The notes under the pieces are model-generated. The model worked only from the letters and a program-made list of their open reading frames with translations. It searched no databases and was not told the origin of the DNA. Shown here one piece after another: positions 1 to 11,510 of a DNA stretch of 64,000 nt (position 1 is the first letter of the stretch; every line of letters starts with the position of its first letter). The stretch is from Casuarius casuarius. Its lineage: Eukaryota > Chordata > Aves > Casuariiformes > Casuariidae. Both the position numbers and the translations under genes were made by a program. The stretch lies in assembly GCA_003342895.1 (NCBI GenBank), contig PTFA01000011.1, positions 5,263,784 through 5,327,783 of the forward strand. Reading direction: 5' to 3'.

Positions 1-1740
1 TGTAGTAGTAAGTTGGGGGTTTCCTGTGGGTTGAGAGAGGAATGGGTGTAACAGATCTTCCCATTCGAGGAGCCTCTGGAAACACATAATCTGTGAAGAA
101 TCCTAATTTATTTTTGGTGCATGAGAAAGGCAGTGACAGCATGCCCTACCCTATCAGTCTAGATGTAGCAAGCTGCAGAGCTGAGGTGAAGGTAGGATTC
201 ACCCTGCCTCACTAACAGCCGAGCTTAAAACCTTATAAATGGGAAGTTACAGTAAATGGTAGTTTTGGAATTTCTCCATGGTATGTAGAGGTAGAGAGCT
301 GAGCCAAACACCGTCCTTGCTAAATCGGTCTTGCACAAGGAGTTGTGATACGCTCAAGTCAGACTTACTGCTGGCAGTGCTGTAGACAGACTTTTCCCAG
401 ATAAGGGCTTGTCTTCATTAGAAAATTAGGTCACTAACTCGACTCTTCCTTCCAAACTCATAGCTTTGCAGACAAGGACAAGTTGCGTTTAACATTGTGT
501 CAGCTGGCTGTATCTAAACCCTAGTTTCAAGTGCTGTAATTTACTTTTCTAGTAAAGCTGTCTGTGCCATGCTTTCACAGCTTTTAGGATGGGCTTGTAT
601 TACTAATGCTGAAAGACACTGTGTGTGAGTGGCATTCCTCAGTGTCTAACGCAGCAGAAGACATCTTTGCATTTAGTTTTTGCAGTTCGGATGCCCTCTC
701 AAGACTTTTTCTGAAGCTCAATGGGTGCCCTACTACTGACTTCACTGGAAACTAGATCAGACCTGTATGACTCATCTTTAAAGGCTACTCTCAATCGTGG
801 CATGCAAAACCTTGATTAAGTCTTGACCTGTTTTTTTTTATTTTTCTTTTGCTTGTGAGACCCTGCCAAAAAATTTGGCCTGCTTTGTTTTGTTGTTCTG
901 ATTAGGACCAGTTGCTATTCGATCTTCGTCTAGCTACATAAAAACAAAGCTTTAGACTTTAACGATACTCCTCCATTTAGATGTACTGCGGAAGATGTTG
1001 TGTAAATTCTTTCTTCCTCTGCCTCCTCCTTCCATCAGCAGCACAGAACAGGAACTGCCAGCTCTAGTGCTGCAAATCCAGCACCTCACCTGAAAGGAGG
1101 AGTTCAGCTTTGCACTCAGCTTGCTCTTTCGCAAGGCTAAAAGTTGGCATTTCGTGTTTCCAAGGCATGCAGTAAATACTGCTTTCAGGCCCAGCATTCC
1201 ACTCCGTGATTGCTTGAAATTGTTGTCTTTCTTGAATACTTTCTGTGTTATCAATAGGAGCCTGCTTGGCAGACAGTTTCACAAACGGAGGACTGTCTGT
1301 GTTTTGCCTAGAGTTTGTTACTGAAATTCCTTCTCAGAAGCTTATGTCAAATGACAGCCTTTTTTCTTGGGATAGGGTCATATACTGTTTCCTCTGTGTA
1401 GTTATTCTTTATTTTTGGTTCCTGTTCTTTCTCTCATAATGGAAAATCTGTAACAGGTGGCCACAGGCACACCAGACTTTCATGCTTGGGAGCATAAAGG
1501 ACCATATGCTGTATGATGGCATGTATGGAGATAATAACTTGTAGGAATAGGCAACCAACTGATACGTAAAGTAAGAGCTGGCATGAATTTTCAGTCCTAA
1601 CTTGACTAAACTAAATTTTTCTCCAGTCTCAACTCCGCTTAGTTGTCTTTGTTTGGCTGCCTACTAGCTGGTTTCAGCTGGAAGTGAAATTTTTTCAATT
1701 TATGAGAAGAATGTTCTGACATTTTTACCAGACACCATGG

Positions 1741-1807
1741 GTGAAATCCGGGACCCTTGAAGTCAGTTGGACTTTTGCCATTGGCTTTAATGTGGCCAGG
1801 ATTTCAC
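1741..1807. repeat. MITE-like palindromic repeat, copy 1
   Basis: The ends are perfect 9-bp inverted repeats, GTGAAATCC (1741-1749) and GGATTTCAC (1799-1807). The arms continue as imperfect complements (CCTTGAAGTCAGTTGG against CCATTGGCTTTAATG), making a fold-back element of 67 bases. The core is a diverged form of CCATTGAAGTCAATGG. This is the best-preserved copy in the window. It lies in intron 1. Confidence 0.7.
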
Positions 1808-2199
1808 TGCATGAGAACAGTTTGCTTGGTTCTGGATAGGATATGTCAGAAAATAACAGCGATTTTCAAGACAGGAGTTTTGTGTGAGATTTTGGACCAT
1901 GTTCTTTGTTGGTGTAAAAGACTCGAATGGTCTTTTTTCCTCCAGAAGAGAGGATGATCATGCTTATCCAACATAAGCCTTCTTTTTTTAATGATCCCAT
2001 ATTAGCGCTGACTTGCTATTGACCTTTAGTTTCTTTTCTTCAGACTACTTGCAATAAGATTTAAACTTCTCTTTTGGAAGAGCTCGTCTGCAAATACATG
2101 AAATAACAAATATAATGTTGATTTTAACTGAATGTAGCCTCTGCTATATAGCCTTATTTACCCAGTGGTCCTACCATTCATCCTTCAGTCACTAATTTA

Positions 2200-2214
2200 C
2201 CCCCCCCCCCCCCC
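2200..2214. repeat. C15 homopolymer
   Basis: Fifteen consecutive C on the + strand in intron 1. Its length is likely unreliable in assembly. Confidence 0.95.
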
Positions 2215-2344
2215 GCTGCATATTATCTAAGTTGGTATCAGGTGCTATAGTGTCTGAATCTCCCATTTCACTACCTGTTTTCCAGTGTGCTAGTCTGAAT
2301 TTTAATTTTATGTTCTGGGCCTTTGACAAGATGTGCTGATTGTT

Positions 2345-2367
2345 TTATTATTATTATTATTATTATT
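2345..2367. repeat. (TTA)7 microsatellite
   Basis: Seven perfect TTA units plus TT in intron 1. Confidence 0.95.
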
Positions 2368-4984
2368 CCCCCTCATCCCCACCCCCAGAGGCAGTTTAAC
2401 TTTAGTCCTTACCTGTTAAGGAAAAGAGAGGAGGAGATCATGAGTATATGAAAATATTGGAAATCTGAACATAGTCAAGAAATACATCATGTTCAGTCAG
2501 AACATGCTCTTTTTATATAAAGACTTTATAGATAGTGTTGGCTGCTTAAATGTATGCCAGAACTATTCATATGAGAAAAGTACAAGTGAAAAGGGGTTAG
2601 GCCAGATTAGTTATAAGAAACCTAACCTCTTCCCCTCCTTGCAATGAATTCATTCAGCAGTTGATGATCTCGCATACTTTTCCACTCACACAAGTGCAGT
2701 CAGAAATGCTTATGAGAATATCACTGTTAAGGTCAGAAGAAGCAGCCCAAAATTTGCATGCAGACAGAGGTATTTTAAGGGACAGTGGGGAGAAAAGTGA
2801 TTTCTATTGAAGGATGTATACATTGGAAAGGATGCATACCTTGTATACAGGGAAAACTTAAGTCACTGTTTATCTCATTGTAGCCTCTTATTTAAAGAGT
2901 TGTGTAATTACAGGGAAAAAATGGCTGATAATTTCTTCCTGTAATAGAAATTACATAGATCTGTGTCTAATCACGTTTGATGCAGTTCTGAAAAATCGTT
3001 TAATTTATAACTTTTTCTCACAAAACAACTCACAAAACACAACTTTTCACTGTAGATAATTTTAGTCTGTATACAAGGGCTTGTACTTGTCCGTCAGTAC
3101 TACCTTTCAGTCTGTCAGTACTATTTTTCATGTGTGTGTGAGAGATTGTTTTTGAAAACGGAGCAAGAGCTCAGAGTATCTTGTAATGACTACCCATAGA
3201 CTGGACGGGTGGAGATAGGGACGCGAGCTGAAATGGAAAATGAATTAGATTCTTAGGCTGTGGAAGGGGGAACATTCCTGCACAGAGAAGCGACTCTGGA
3301 GATAAGTTTTAATTTCCTGAGCTCCAGCCTCTATATAGGAACATTGAAAGACTTCCTTCCTGGTGACCAACTCAAGCCAGGGGCTATATTAAACGACATG
3401 TTTCTGTATATAATTGCGTGCTTGTATATGGATTTGCATACTTGCAGTATAAATACAAATAGTACATCTGTAATGATAGAAATCAACTTTTAAAGTGTGT
3501 TACGTGTATATTACAGGCATATGCCTGTGCATCCGAGGTGTCCCAATACATCCATATCCATTTAGACTTCTACAGAAGATGTCTTTCATGGCTTGTCACT
3601 TAAAAAAAAGAAGAAAAAAAAAAAGAAAAAAAAAAGCCCCAACGTTTCTCAAACACTTGTCTTGCGATTTTAAGCAGAGCTTATTTATGGTGCACCTTTA
3701 AATACCATCAGGTCACTGAGTTAGATGTATTACAGCTCTCTAATGCATACATCTCCTGTATGTACAGTATTGTTATACACTCTGTAACTACTTCTGTTCT
3801 ATTAAGGTCTCTTCCTGCAGTGGTTACTTAGGCAAAACTATGAAGTTCGCTCTCAGCAATAGCTTAGTAAGCATTTCAGGAGAAAATATTAGGAGACAAT
3901 TTTTTTTTCTTTACAGAAGGCACAAAGTATTTAAAAAATATATGTAATGTATTCTATGTCACCCCAAATTCTGCATTTTCTAATTTCATAGCCTCAGAAT
4001 GTGTTTTCACATTAGCAATTAATTTCTAGCAAAATTGTTTTAACTTGCTATCATTGACTTTTTTTTTGTGAATCTTACAGTTTTTCCTTATATGTTGTAG
4101 GGTGTTGGGATAAAGCCGTATGTCTAAATAAGCAATACCGTGCTAGGCAGAACTACAGTACAATTTGCCTTTGTCTTTGTAAAGTGTTTGAGCCCAGACT
4201 AGCGTCTAGATCTTCAAAACTCCCAAATAAAATAAATTATATCCCTCACTGCATTTTGTACAATAGAATCAGAGTTAAAATTATTACTGAACTCTTGTAT
4301 GCTTATCAGCCTCCTGTAATTTTAGAAATATCACTTACTTGCTCTGAGCTTTTAGTATTATAGGTTTTAATTCTACTTATAAGTTTGGAGAGATATACAA
4401 AATAACTTTTTATCTAATCAATTTTTTTTAATAACCATTCATAATTAAGAATTAGCCCCAGAGTTTCTTTTTCATAGTACAATGAGAGAATTTGTGTGTG
4501 CTTAGGTAATTTTAAAAAGCACAGAATGTGAATATATCTATGGTATACAAGATCAGAAAATGATTTCCAATTATTTCTAAATCAAACAAGCGTATTTATT
4601 GTATAAATGAAACTTTATAGACTATGTAGCCGTTTAACTTGTTCTGTATAACAACTTTGGAAAAAAGGAAGAAAGCCGTAAACTTAAAGAGATTCTGATG
4701 GAGCTAAAATGTTGCCAAGCAAATCATGAAAGATGAGTCAAACTGTAATTCTAAAGAAAAGCTATGATATACTTATGTGCTGTAGTTGTTTTGGGGTTGC
4801 TGAAGCTGTCTGTGTGTAAAGTCAGCTGTGGATGGCTAGCTAGCTAAAAGCTGTGATTCCTGCAGCCTGGCTGTTGTGGGGAGCTTTTTTCTGTGAAAAC
4901 AGTTGTAAAGTGGAACATCTGAAAAATATGTTCCATGCAAAATGGATCTTCACACACATTTATTTTGACATTTAGGTTTGATTT

Positions 4985-5006
4985 GAGAGAGAGAGAGAGA
5001 GAGAGA
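4985..5006. repeat. (GA)11 microsatellite
   Basis: Eleven perfect GA units in intron 1. Confidence 0.95.
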
Positions 5007-5204
5007 AGATTCTGAAATAGCCTTTCACAGATGGCTTGTGCTGATTTTATTATTTTTTTTTAAAATGCTTCTCTGCATTTTTGGTTTGGGGATTTTTTTT
5101 GTATGTGTTTGTGGACTTGTCAGTTCCTCTCTTCTTCAGATCACATCTCTGATTATTTGACGTGGATTTTTGTCATTTTTTCCAAAAGCTGATTTTTTTT
5201 TTTA

Positions 5205-5243
5205 ACACACACACACACCACCCCCGCACCNCCCCCCCCCCCC
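5205..5243. repeat. (AC)7 followed by C-rich tract with unknown base
   Basis: An AC dinucleotide run passes into a C-rich tract interrupted by an unknown base at 5231 and ending in C12. The unknown base suggests an unresolved homopolymer. Confidence 0.9.
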
Positions 5244-5891
5244 AGGTATAGTTTCTGATGATGGAATTTTTTTTTGTTGTAAGTGACATACTTTATGTAT
5301 TATGTGCATTTTTATAGTACGGTGGAAAACTTTCCAGAAAACAGCAAATTCTCCCACCTTGACTTGTATGACACTACTGTGCCTTTGGCAATGAATAGGT
5401 AGGTGGTGGGAGGTCAGAGACCTGTGTACCCTCAACAAAGGGAGCACGGGTGGCAAAATCTGGTCACTGCTCTGCTAGATGTGTGAAATACAAGCAGTGT
5501 GTATCTGGCGGCCCTTCCACAGGGCTAGACTTGACCTTTGCAGTCTTTACTGATGGGAATATCCTTTCCAGGTGGGAGACAGGAGTGAATTGTTAGTCTG
5601 TCTGTTTTCTTTTGAAGGTATTGAGCAAAAGCAGTTGCTATTAAGTTAATTGTGGTTGTGAAATGTGTCTGAGGACCAGGCCTGTCTGTCCATGTGTGAG
5701 GAGCAGAAACTAGGCAGCGCTGGTAGACTCTTGTTTGTGAAACCTTCATCAAAATATTCCTGTGTTCCAACTTTACTTACGAGATGAATATTCAATGTAT
5801 TCAAATATTTTTCTCTACAGAAACCAGATGTTGAGCTTCCATTGAATGCCACTAGTGATACATCTATTGTTTGTTTTGTTTTTAATCCCAG

Positions 5892-6147
5892 AAGAAGTTA
5901 GCTGTATACAACAAGATGCAGGAGTCTCTGGAAGTGACCCTTCCCAGCAAGCAAGAGGAGGATGAGAAAGACCAGCCTGCTGAGATGGAGTACCTTAACT
6001 CTCGCTGCGTCCTTTTTACTTACTTCCAGGGAGATATTGGTTCTGTAGTGGATGAACACTTCTCAAGAGCTTTGAGCCAGGCCAGTAGCTTCAGTCCAGA
6101 AACTGCCCTTTCAAAGAGCAAGGCGGGGCTAAGTCCTCTGTGGAGAG
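5892..6147 (+). CDS. VGLL3: VGLL3 coding exon with the TONDU (TEAD-binding) domain
   Basis: This is the second coding exon of vestigial-like 3, a nuclear cofactor that binds TEAD/Scalloped DNA-binding proteins and modulates their target genes. The exon encodes 85 whole codons plus one base. It begins KKLAVYNKMQ, has a short acidic stretch (QEEDEKDQ, visible residues 21-28), and then the TONDU core, residues about 32-61. The core includes NSRCVLFTYFQGD and the VVDEHF motif (residues 52-57, 6045-6062), the TEAD-contacting segment in this family. It ends LWR followed by G of a split Glu codon. The acceptor AG is at 5890-5891 and the donor GTAAGA starts at 6148, so the following intron is phase 1. 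The internal ATG at 5916 is conserved in VGLL3 but is probably not the initiator, because codons upstream to the acceptor also match the family. I compared with human VGLL3 from memory. Identity is very secure; the exact acceptor is slightly less so. Confidence 0.96.
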
Positions 6148-7323
6148 GTAAGAGGAACAGTAACTTGTTTTCTGTGTAGTGTACTTAATCTACTTCATGG
6201 TAACATATATTGCATTGCAGGCGAGATTTTGCTTCTCTGTGGAGGTGGAAAAATCCCCCCAAATATGAAAAAAACGAGGAGCTTCCTGGGGTTGACTATC
6301 TGAAGTGTTAAACAGGGAGAGGCCAAGAATGGAAGAAGCAAGCATTTCCCATTCTTCCCATAGTCAGTGGCTCGGCTGAGGCCTGGAGGGAACGGGCACA
6401 GCTCATGTGGCTTCACACGCATCTGCTGCAAGATCTCCGGCTCATTTTTAAGCTCTAAGGGTGAAACTTGGCCTCTGAGGCAACAGTGAAACTGATTGCT
6501 AGCATTGAAGCAAGGAGACCCAGGCAGCCTTCTTGGGTGACTTTGCCAGGTGAATAAGGTTTATCTACAGCTGGCTTTCCAAGCTGAGAGGATCCAGCAC
6601 AGGCTGGAATAGGCTTGGGGGCAAATCCTGGCCCACGTGGCTGTGGTGGCCTGCAGCCATGTGGCACAATGCATTCCAGACCACCCTCTGGCATAGCTGT
6701 CAGGAGGGATATGATCATCACTACTGACTTCCCATATGTAAAATGGGGATAATAATACACTACTTCCTAGCAAGCAGTAGAAATATGGTAGGCACTGTGA
6801 GATATTTGAATACCAATGTAATGTTCATGTCTCATAATTCATATAAGCATTATGAATGTAATGAGGAGATCTTGACAGATAAACTAGATAGACCTTATCG
6901 ATAGAACTTCAAAATTGGTGGCTGGAGAAAGCGCAGCAGTAAGACTATTTCCATTTTGCTGAATGTGATACTCAATACAGTTATGGATTTGAAGGACTAT
7001 ATTAATTCTGATCACCTTGTTACATGGACTGAGTGCTGGCAAGAGGTCTGTGAACTAAGTATAATGAGTAATGGTATTGCATCAAGTTGGGTTATTGAGA
7101 TACCATGAGGATCCTTGCAGGAGTAGGGTTTTCATAATTAATGGTGCCAGGGTGAGAGCATATTAATGAAAATCACAGATTTAAAAAAGAGGATTTTTGG
7201 ATACCACTGTGAAGAGAAAAATAACACAGAAGGACTTGCTTTCCAGAAGGATGATGTCAAATCTGAGGAAGTTTAAGCAAAGGTCAGCACAAGTGGCTAG
7301 GGAGCTAGAGGAATTTATGGCTT

Positions 7324-7387
7324 GAGCCGGGACCATTAATGTTAATGGGAAATTTTCCATAGACTCGACTGAGAGCAGGATTGAACC
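7324..7387. repeat. MITE-like palindromic repeat, copy 2
   Basis: It reads GAGCCGGGACCATTAATG, then TTAATGGGAAATTTTCCAT, then AGACTCGACTGAGAGCAGG. The layout matches copy 1: a left arm with a diverged CATTGAAGTCAATGG, an A/T spacer, and a right arm with a diverged CCATTGACTTCAATGG followed by AGCAGG. It lies in VGLL3 intron 2. Confidence 0.6.
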
Positions 7388-9527
7388 TATGCTTCCTAAA
7401 AAAGAGTTTGGAGCATTTATAAATGGCCCAGACAGGCTATAAATGTTTTAGAGACGGGATCAAGGCAGTCACCAGAGAGCAGTGCCTGCAGAGGACCCTC
7501 TTCACTGAGCTTTCAGACATGCTGTACTGTGGGGGGATCTTCTCCGTTGCCTCNGATGTTCCCTGCTGTTTTTTCCTGGCTCTCCCTGTTGTTGCAGAGC
7601 CGTCCCCAGAGGGGTCTGCAGGGGCACAGGGTAGCTAGGTGTAAGGGTGTCTCAGCCATGCTACTGCCTCACCCGGAGTGTCCTGTACCATCAGGGTGCA
7701 ATGGAGATCTGTGTGTCCTAGAAGTGTTCCNGGAATAAAGTAAGGGGATATGCCTGCCCTCTGCTGTTGTTGCACCTGCTGGAGTGGCGTAAAAATCCCG
7801 GGGGAGGCTGCCAGGCAGGGCTGCTTGATTCTGCAATGTGAACTCTGAGAAAGTCGAGAGTATGTGTTTCTCAAGAGAAGAGAAGCTGAAAAGTCTTATC
7901 AGGCCCAAATGAGTTTCTAAAACATGTCCATTTGAAAAAGTGGGGAAAGAGTTATATTCGTATTCTGCTTCATGCATGGTTGTCAAAGATGTTCAGTTAC
8001 AGAAAATGAATTTGTATCCCCTTACTTAAAGACATTAAAACACCATTAGCTTGGAGATCTTTCATGAGTGACCTTCATGGGTGGCCTGAATTTTTGTCAA
8101 TAAATTACTCAAAGATCAATTAAAAATGAGGTTTGCATTTGCAGTAGCTGTTTGGGAAGATACAAATTTAAACGGGAAGTGAGTGGGAATGGACTGGCTA
8201 TTCAGCTCATTGCATTGTTTCTCCTTTACCGTGAAAGGAAGGATTAGCAATGTCTTCTGTTTTTTTCATCTGATTTTTTTTATTATTGTCATGATGGAAA
8301 AATAAACTATAATTTCATCATAAAGGCAAAATTGTGATTGCAGGTGAGAAGTGATTAAAGTCTTTTGCAGGGGCTATACTTTAAAACCAATGTTATCTTA
8401 GTGGTATTTTTATCAACTTGTTTTTCCTAGTTGAAAGTTTTGGGTTCCCTACCCACCCCAGCAGAAAAGTATTGTTTTACTACAGAAAATTCCGTACATT
8501 GTCATCCTTGTAGCATGTGGGCTTTGGCATGTTTTCAGTGCCTGTTGGCCAACCACTATTAACATTTGCATTAGTCACCACTTTGTGGTATCTCTGATAT
8601 TGCCATCCCCCTGCCTCCCTGTACTTAGAATAGGAAATTGTGGTAACTGTAGTATCTTTCTTGGCAAACAGTTTTTGCTACATTTTCCTTCTCTCACCGC
8701 AAGAAGCCAGTGGAAGCTATTCAGTTTTCTTTATCAAGGAAAATGTTGAAATGGTTGCTTCTCCATTACTCTTTAGAGGACAGGCATCTGACATGACAAT
8801 GTTCGTAAGGGCAATTGGCTGTACTCACTGTTTGAAACGTAGAGAGGAAAGGAACAGCTTCAAATATGGTGTGAATATATAGTAGCTTGGCGTTGTGATT
8901 CAACACAGAGACAGTTTTTGTTGTTGATGATGTTGTATGCCTAATGGTCCGTAGCATCCAACCNTCTGGGTGGATGAAGGTTTCTTGCTCATTCATATAA
9001 CATAGATGGACATTGTATCCCCAGTGACGTGACTTCACCTTGACCAGTCAGGTTGGCTGCTTCCCCTGCAGATAAACTCATTGCTCGGTATTTCAGCAGG
9101 GCTGGTATGTGACAGTTTCTGACAGTGGTAATGGCTTTGTGAAATGGGCACTGGTTCAAAAAACTGAGAAGACCGAATGTAGTTTGTATGGCCTAGACCT
9201 ATTGAATGATTGGTAAAGCCAAGTTGATACACAATCTGAGATGAATTCATATTGGCAAATCCCGTGGTTTAAAGTACTCTCTCCTAGTATTACTGTCATC
9301 CTGCAGGTGCTCTGTGGTTTTCTGTGCTTTCCTCTGATGTGAGATGGTTTGCGTTTAAGGCTTTTCCGTGCTGATAACAACCAGAGAGTTTGTAAAACCT
9401 CTTGGATATAGAGATGAATTTTTCAGAATACTGGCAATGGATTGTCAAGCTGTGTTTCTCTTAAGTAGAGAGGAAAATGCCAGACTGGGCATGAAGCAGC
9501 TTGAGGTTGGGTTGTGGGGGTTTTGGG

Positions 9528-9544
9528 TTTTTTTTTTTTTTTTT
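9528..9544. repeat. T17 homopolymer
   Basis: Seventeen T in intron 2, flanked by G/T-rich sequence. Confidence 0.95.
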
Positions 9545-11009
9545 GGTTTTCTTTTTCCTTTGTTTGGTCTTTTTGTCAGCCCAGCAGCCAACACTCCACA
9601 CCATGTATGCGCACTCTGTAGTTCAGCCTAATCACTTGTAACAAGGAACAATTTACAAAGAAGGAACAATACCAGTTTCAGAGAGATGCTGAGGCTTCTG
9701 TTCTATGCCTGAAGCTTTCTACAGTCCTCTAGTATAAACTACAATAGAAATACTGCTCAAAAAAAAAGAAGTAACCTTTTCAAGGAAGCCATGTTGAAGC
9801 AGAATTTGCTAGATAACCTTCCAGCTCTGCTTTGAAGCAGTTTGGCGCAAAGATAACTTTTCTACTTTTGTCTATACTGTATTTTCTGAAGTCACTTCCA
9901 ATACTAGAAGTTAATCAGGCTCAATAAACTGAGTAAATCAAAGACAATTGATGCATGGAAAAACTTCTACTATTTTAATGGATTCTGAAATAGACACGCA
10001 AGTGTCCTAATGATGCAGTCAGAAAAAACTTTTACACTTTTTATGTTTCCAAAATATTTTTGTTTAAAGTAAGCAAAGTTCAGAGGCAGGAGTGTTTGAA
10101 GAATCTGTTCATTCTCAATGATGTCTTCACCTAAGTCTCATTCCAGTTGCTTGTTAAATAAAGCAAAACAAAAGGTCATTTTAAAAAATTGGTATAAATA
10201 TTTTTGTAAGTGTTATGTGAGGAACAGAGGATTCCTTGCCTTGTCAAATATTAAACTTCCCTGGCTTTTTTTCTCCATAGGCCATTTTTATGACTTTGTT
10301 CTTTCACCAGAGGTAGAGTCCCACATTTTTGTTTCCGTCTTTGATGAGAAAAAAACTGTTTGAGCTGAGACATATTGCATGAAGCAGTACTTTCAAACAT
10401 CAGTTGGCAAGAGAGATGTGAGAGTGAAGATGCTAATACTTTCCTGCACATCAAAACCACTAACCACTCCTTCAGAAGAGGAATTTTTAGGATGTGATTT
10501 CATAATGTAGAGGTATTGGAATCTATTTAAATAAAAGTTGAGCCCTAGCTGTAAGAAGCAGCAAATCTTTTATTTCAGACAAAATCTTCTTTCAGTAACG
10601 TAGATGGGTCAGTTTTTCTGATCCTATTGGACACAGGGCAACATAATATATTCTCTAAGGGACTCATGTAAGATGCATTAACTATGATCTCTACCCCATC
10701 AAAGCATGCAGTTAATTTGAAGAGATCTGGTATTCTCCCATTAGCAAAATGTCTCTCATATTCTGCAGTATGAGCTGGCTGACTGTCCTCAGAAGCATTT
10801 ATAGTCAAAACAGCTGCCTTTCTAAATGGTATGTTCTAGTTTCATCAGGAGTTAGGATATTCGTACTGGAATTACTGAAGAAGCTTGAGTACAGTGTTAT
10901 GAATTTGAGAAGGTAGACGATCCTTTTTTTTCCCCCCTCCCCCTTTCCTCATTCAAATATGTTGTTCAGCTTCATTCATACTTAATTTCTCCCCTCTCCT
11001 TTCCACCAG

Positions 11010-11510
11010 AGAGCTCAACAATTTCAAGCCAAAGGAGCAGTTTCCCAACTTCATTTTGGACCAGCTCTTATCAGCCTCCCCCTCCACCATGCTTAAGTGG
11101 AGTACACCCCGATTTCCCCGTTACTGCACCAGGCACCTTCCCGACACCAGATCCCAGCAGCTGGCCAGGACCTAGCCTTCATCAGACTGCCCCACCTCCT
11201 CCCCCTGCTGCATCCGAATCCTGGCATTATCCTTTAGCATCTCAGGTGAGCCCTTCGTATGCACACATGCATGACGTATACATGCATCGCCACCACCCTC
11301 ATCCACACATGCACCATCACCATCCCAGCTCACACCGCGACCCACGGTATGGGTCCCTGCTGATGCCTTCAGTACGTGCAGCCAGGATTCCTGCTCCCCA
11401 GTGTGACATGACAAAGACAGATCCCGCTGCTGTCACCAGCGCTACCTCAGCATGGGCTGGAGCCTTTCATGGAACAGTGGACATTGTGCCAAGTTTTGGG
11501 TTTGACACAG
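11010..11510 (+). CDS. VGLL3: VGLL3 large coding exon (Pro/Ser-rich, His-rich and conserved C-terminal region)
   Basis: This 501-base exon completes the split Glu codon and adds 166 codons plus one base with no stop. In order it encodes a Ser/Thr-rich start (SSTISSQRSSFPTSFW), a Pro run (residues 108-112), a second proline cluster (APPPPPAA), SESWHYPLASQVSPSYAHMH, a His-rich stretch (9 His in residues 178-190, 11285-11323), and the conserved segment SVRAARIPAPQCDMTKT followed by AWAGAFHGTVDIVPS. All of this aligns collinearly with VGLL3, a family whose conserved domain is TONDU and whose remainder is largely disordered. The acceptor AG is at 11008-11009 and the donor GTAAGAT begins at 11511. 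If the intron were retained, the frame would add KMVQLCL and stop at 11534-11536. The His tract looks shorter than in human VGLL3 as I remember it. The assignment is secure. Confidence 0.96.

Larger units (their letters stand above)
1..5891 (+). other. VGLL3: 3' portion of VGLL3 intron 1 (upstream exon outside window)
   Basis: This stretch precedes the first recognisable VGLL3 exon and ends in an acceptor (pyrimidine-rich tract, then CCCAG at 5887-5891). I found no sequence matching the expected N-terminal coding exon and no CpG-rich promoter, so the exon with the initiator Met should lie to the left of base 1. Contents are AT-rich unique DNA, one MITE-like palindrome at 1741-1807, and simple repeats at 2200-2214, 2345-2367, 4985-5006 and 5205-5243, plus an A-rich run near 3601-3636. 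Open frames of up to about 85 codons here resemble nothing I know. That it is intronic is inferred from exon order. Confidence 0.75.
6148..11009 (+). other. VGLL3: VGLL3 intron 2
   Basis: A 4,862-base phase-1 intron with donor GTAAGA at 6148 and acceptor CCACCAG ending at 11009, preceded by a long pyrimidine tract around 10985-11006. It holds a MITE-like relic (7324-7387), a T17 run (9528-9544), several isolated unknown bases and otherwise unique AT-rich sequence. No exon-like open frame with splice sites and recognisable protein was seen on either strand. Confidence 0.9.

Noticed and set aside
1..5891. Search for the VGLL3 initiator exon and promoter
   Set aside because: No sequence matching the expected N-terminus (Tyr/Pro/Gln-rich) and no CpG island was found.
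5916..6179. VGLL3 exon taken as a complete 87-residue gene starting at the ATG at 5916
   Set aside because: The frame is open back to the acceptor at 5891 with family-matching residues, and the last residues come from intron 2 read-through; it is an internal exon.
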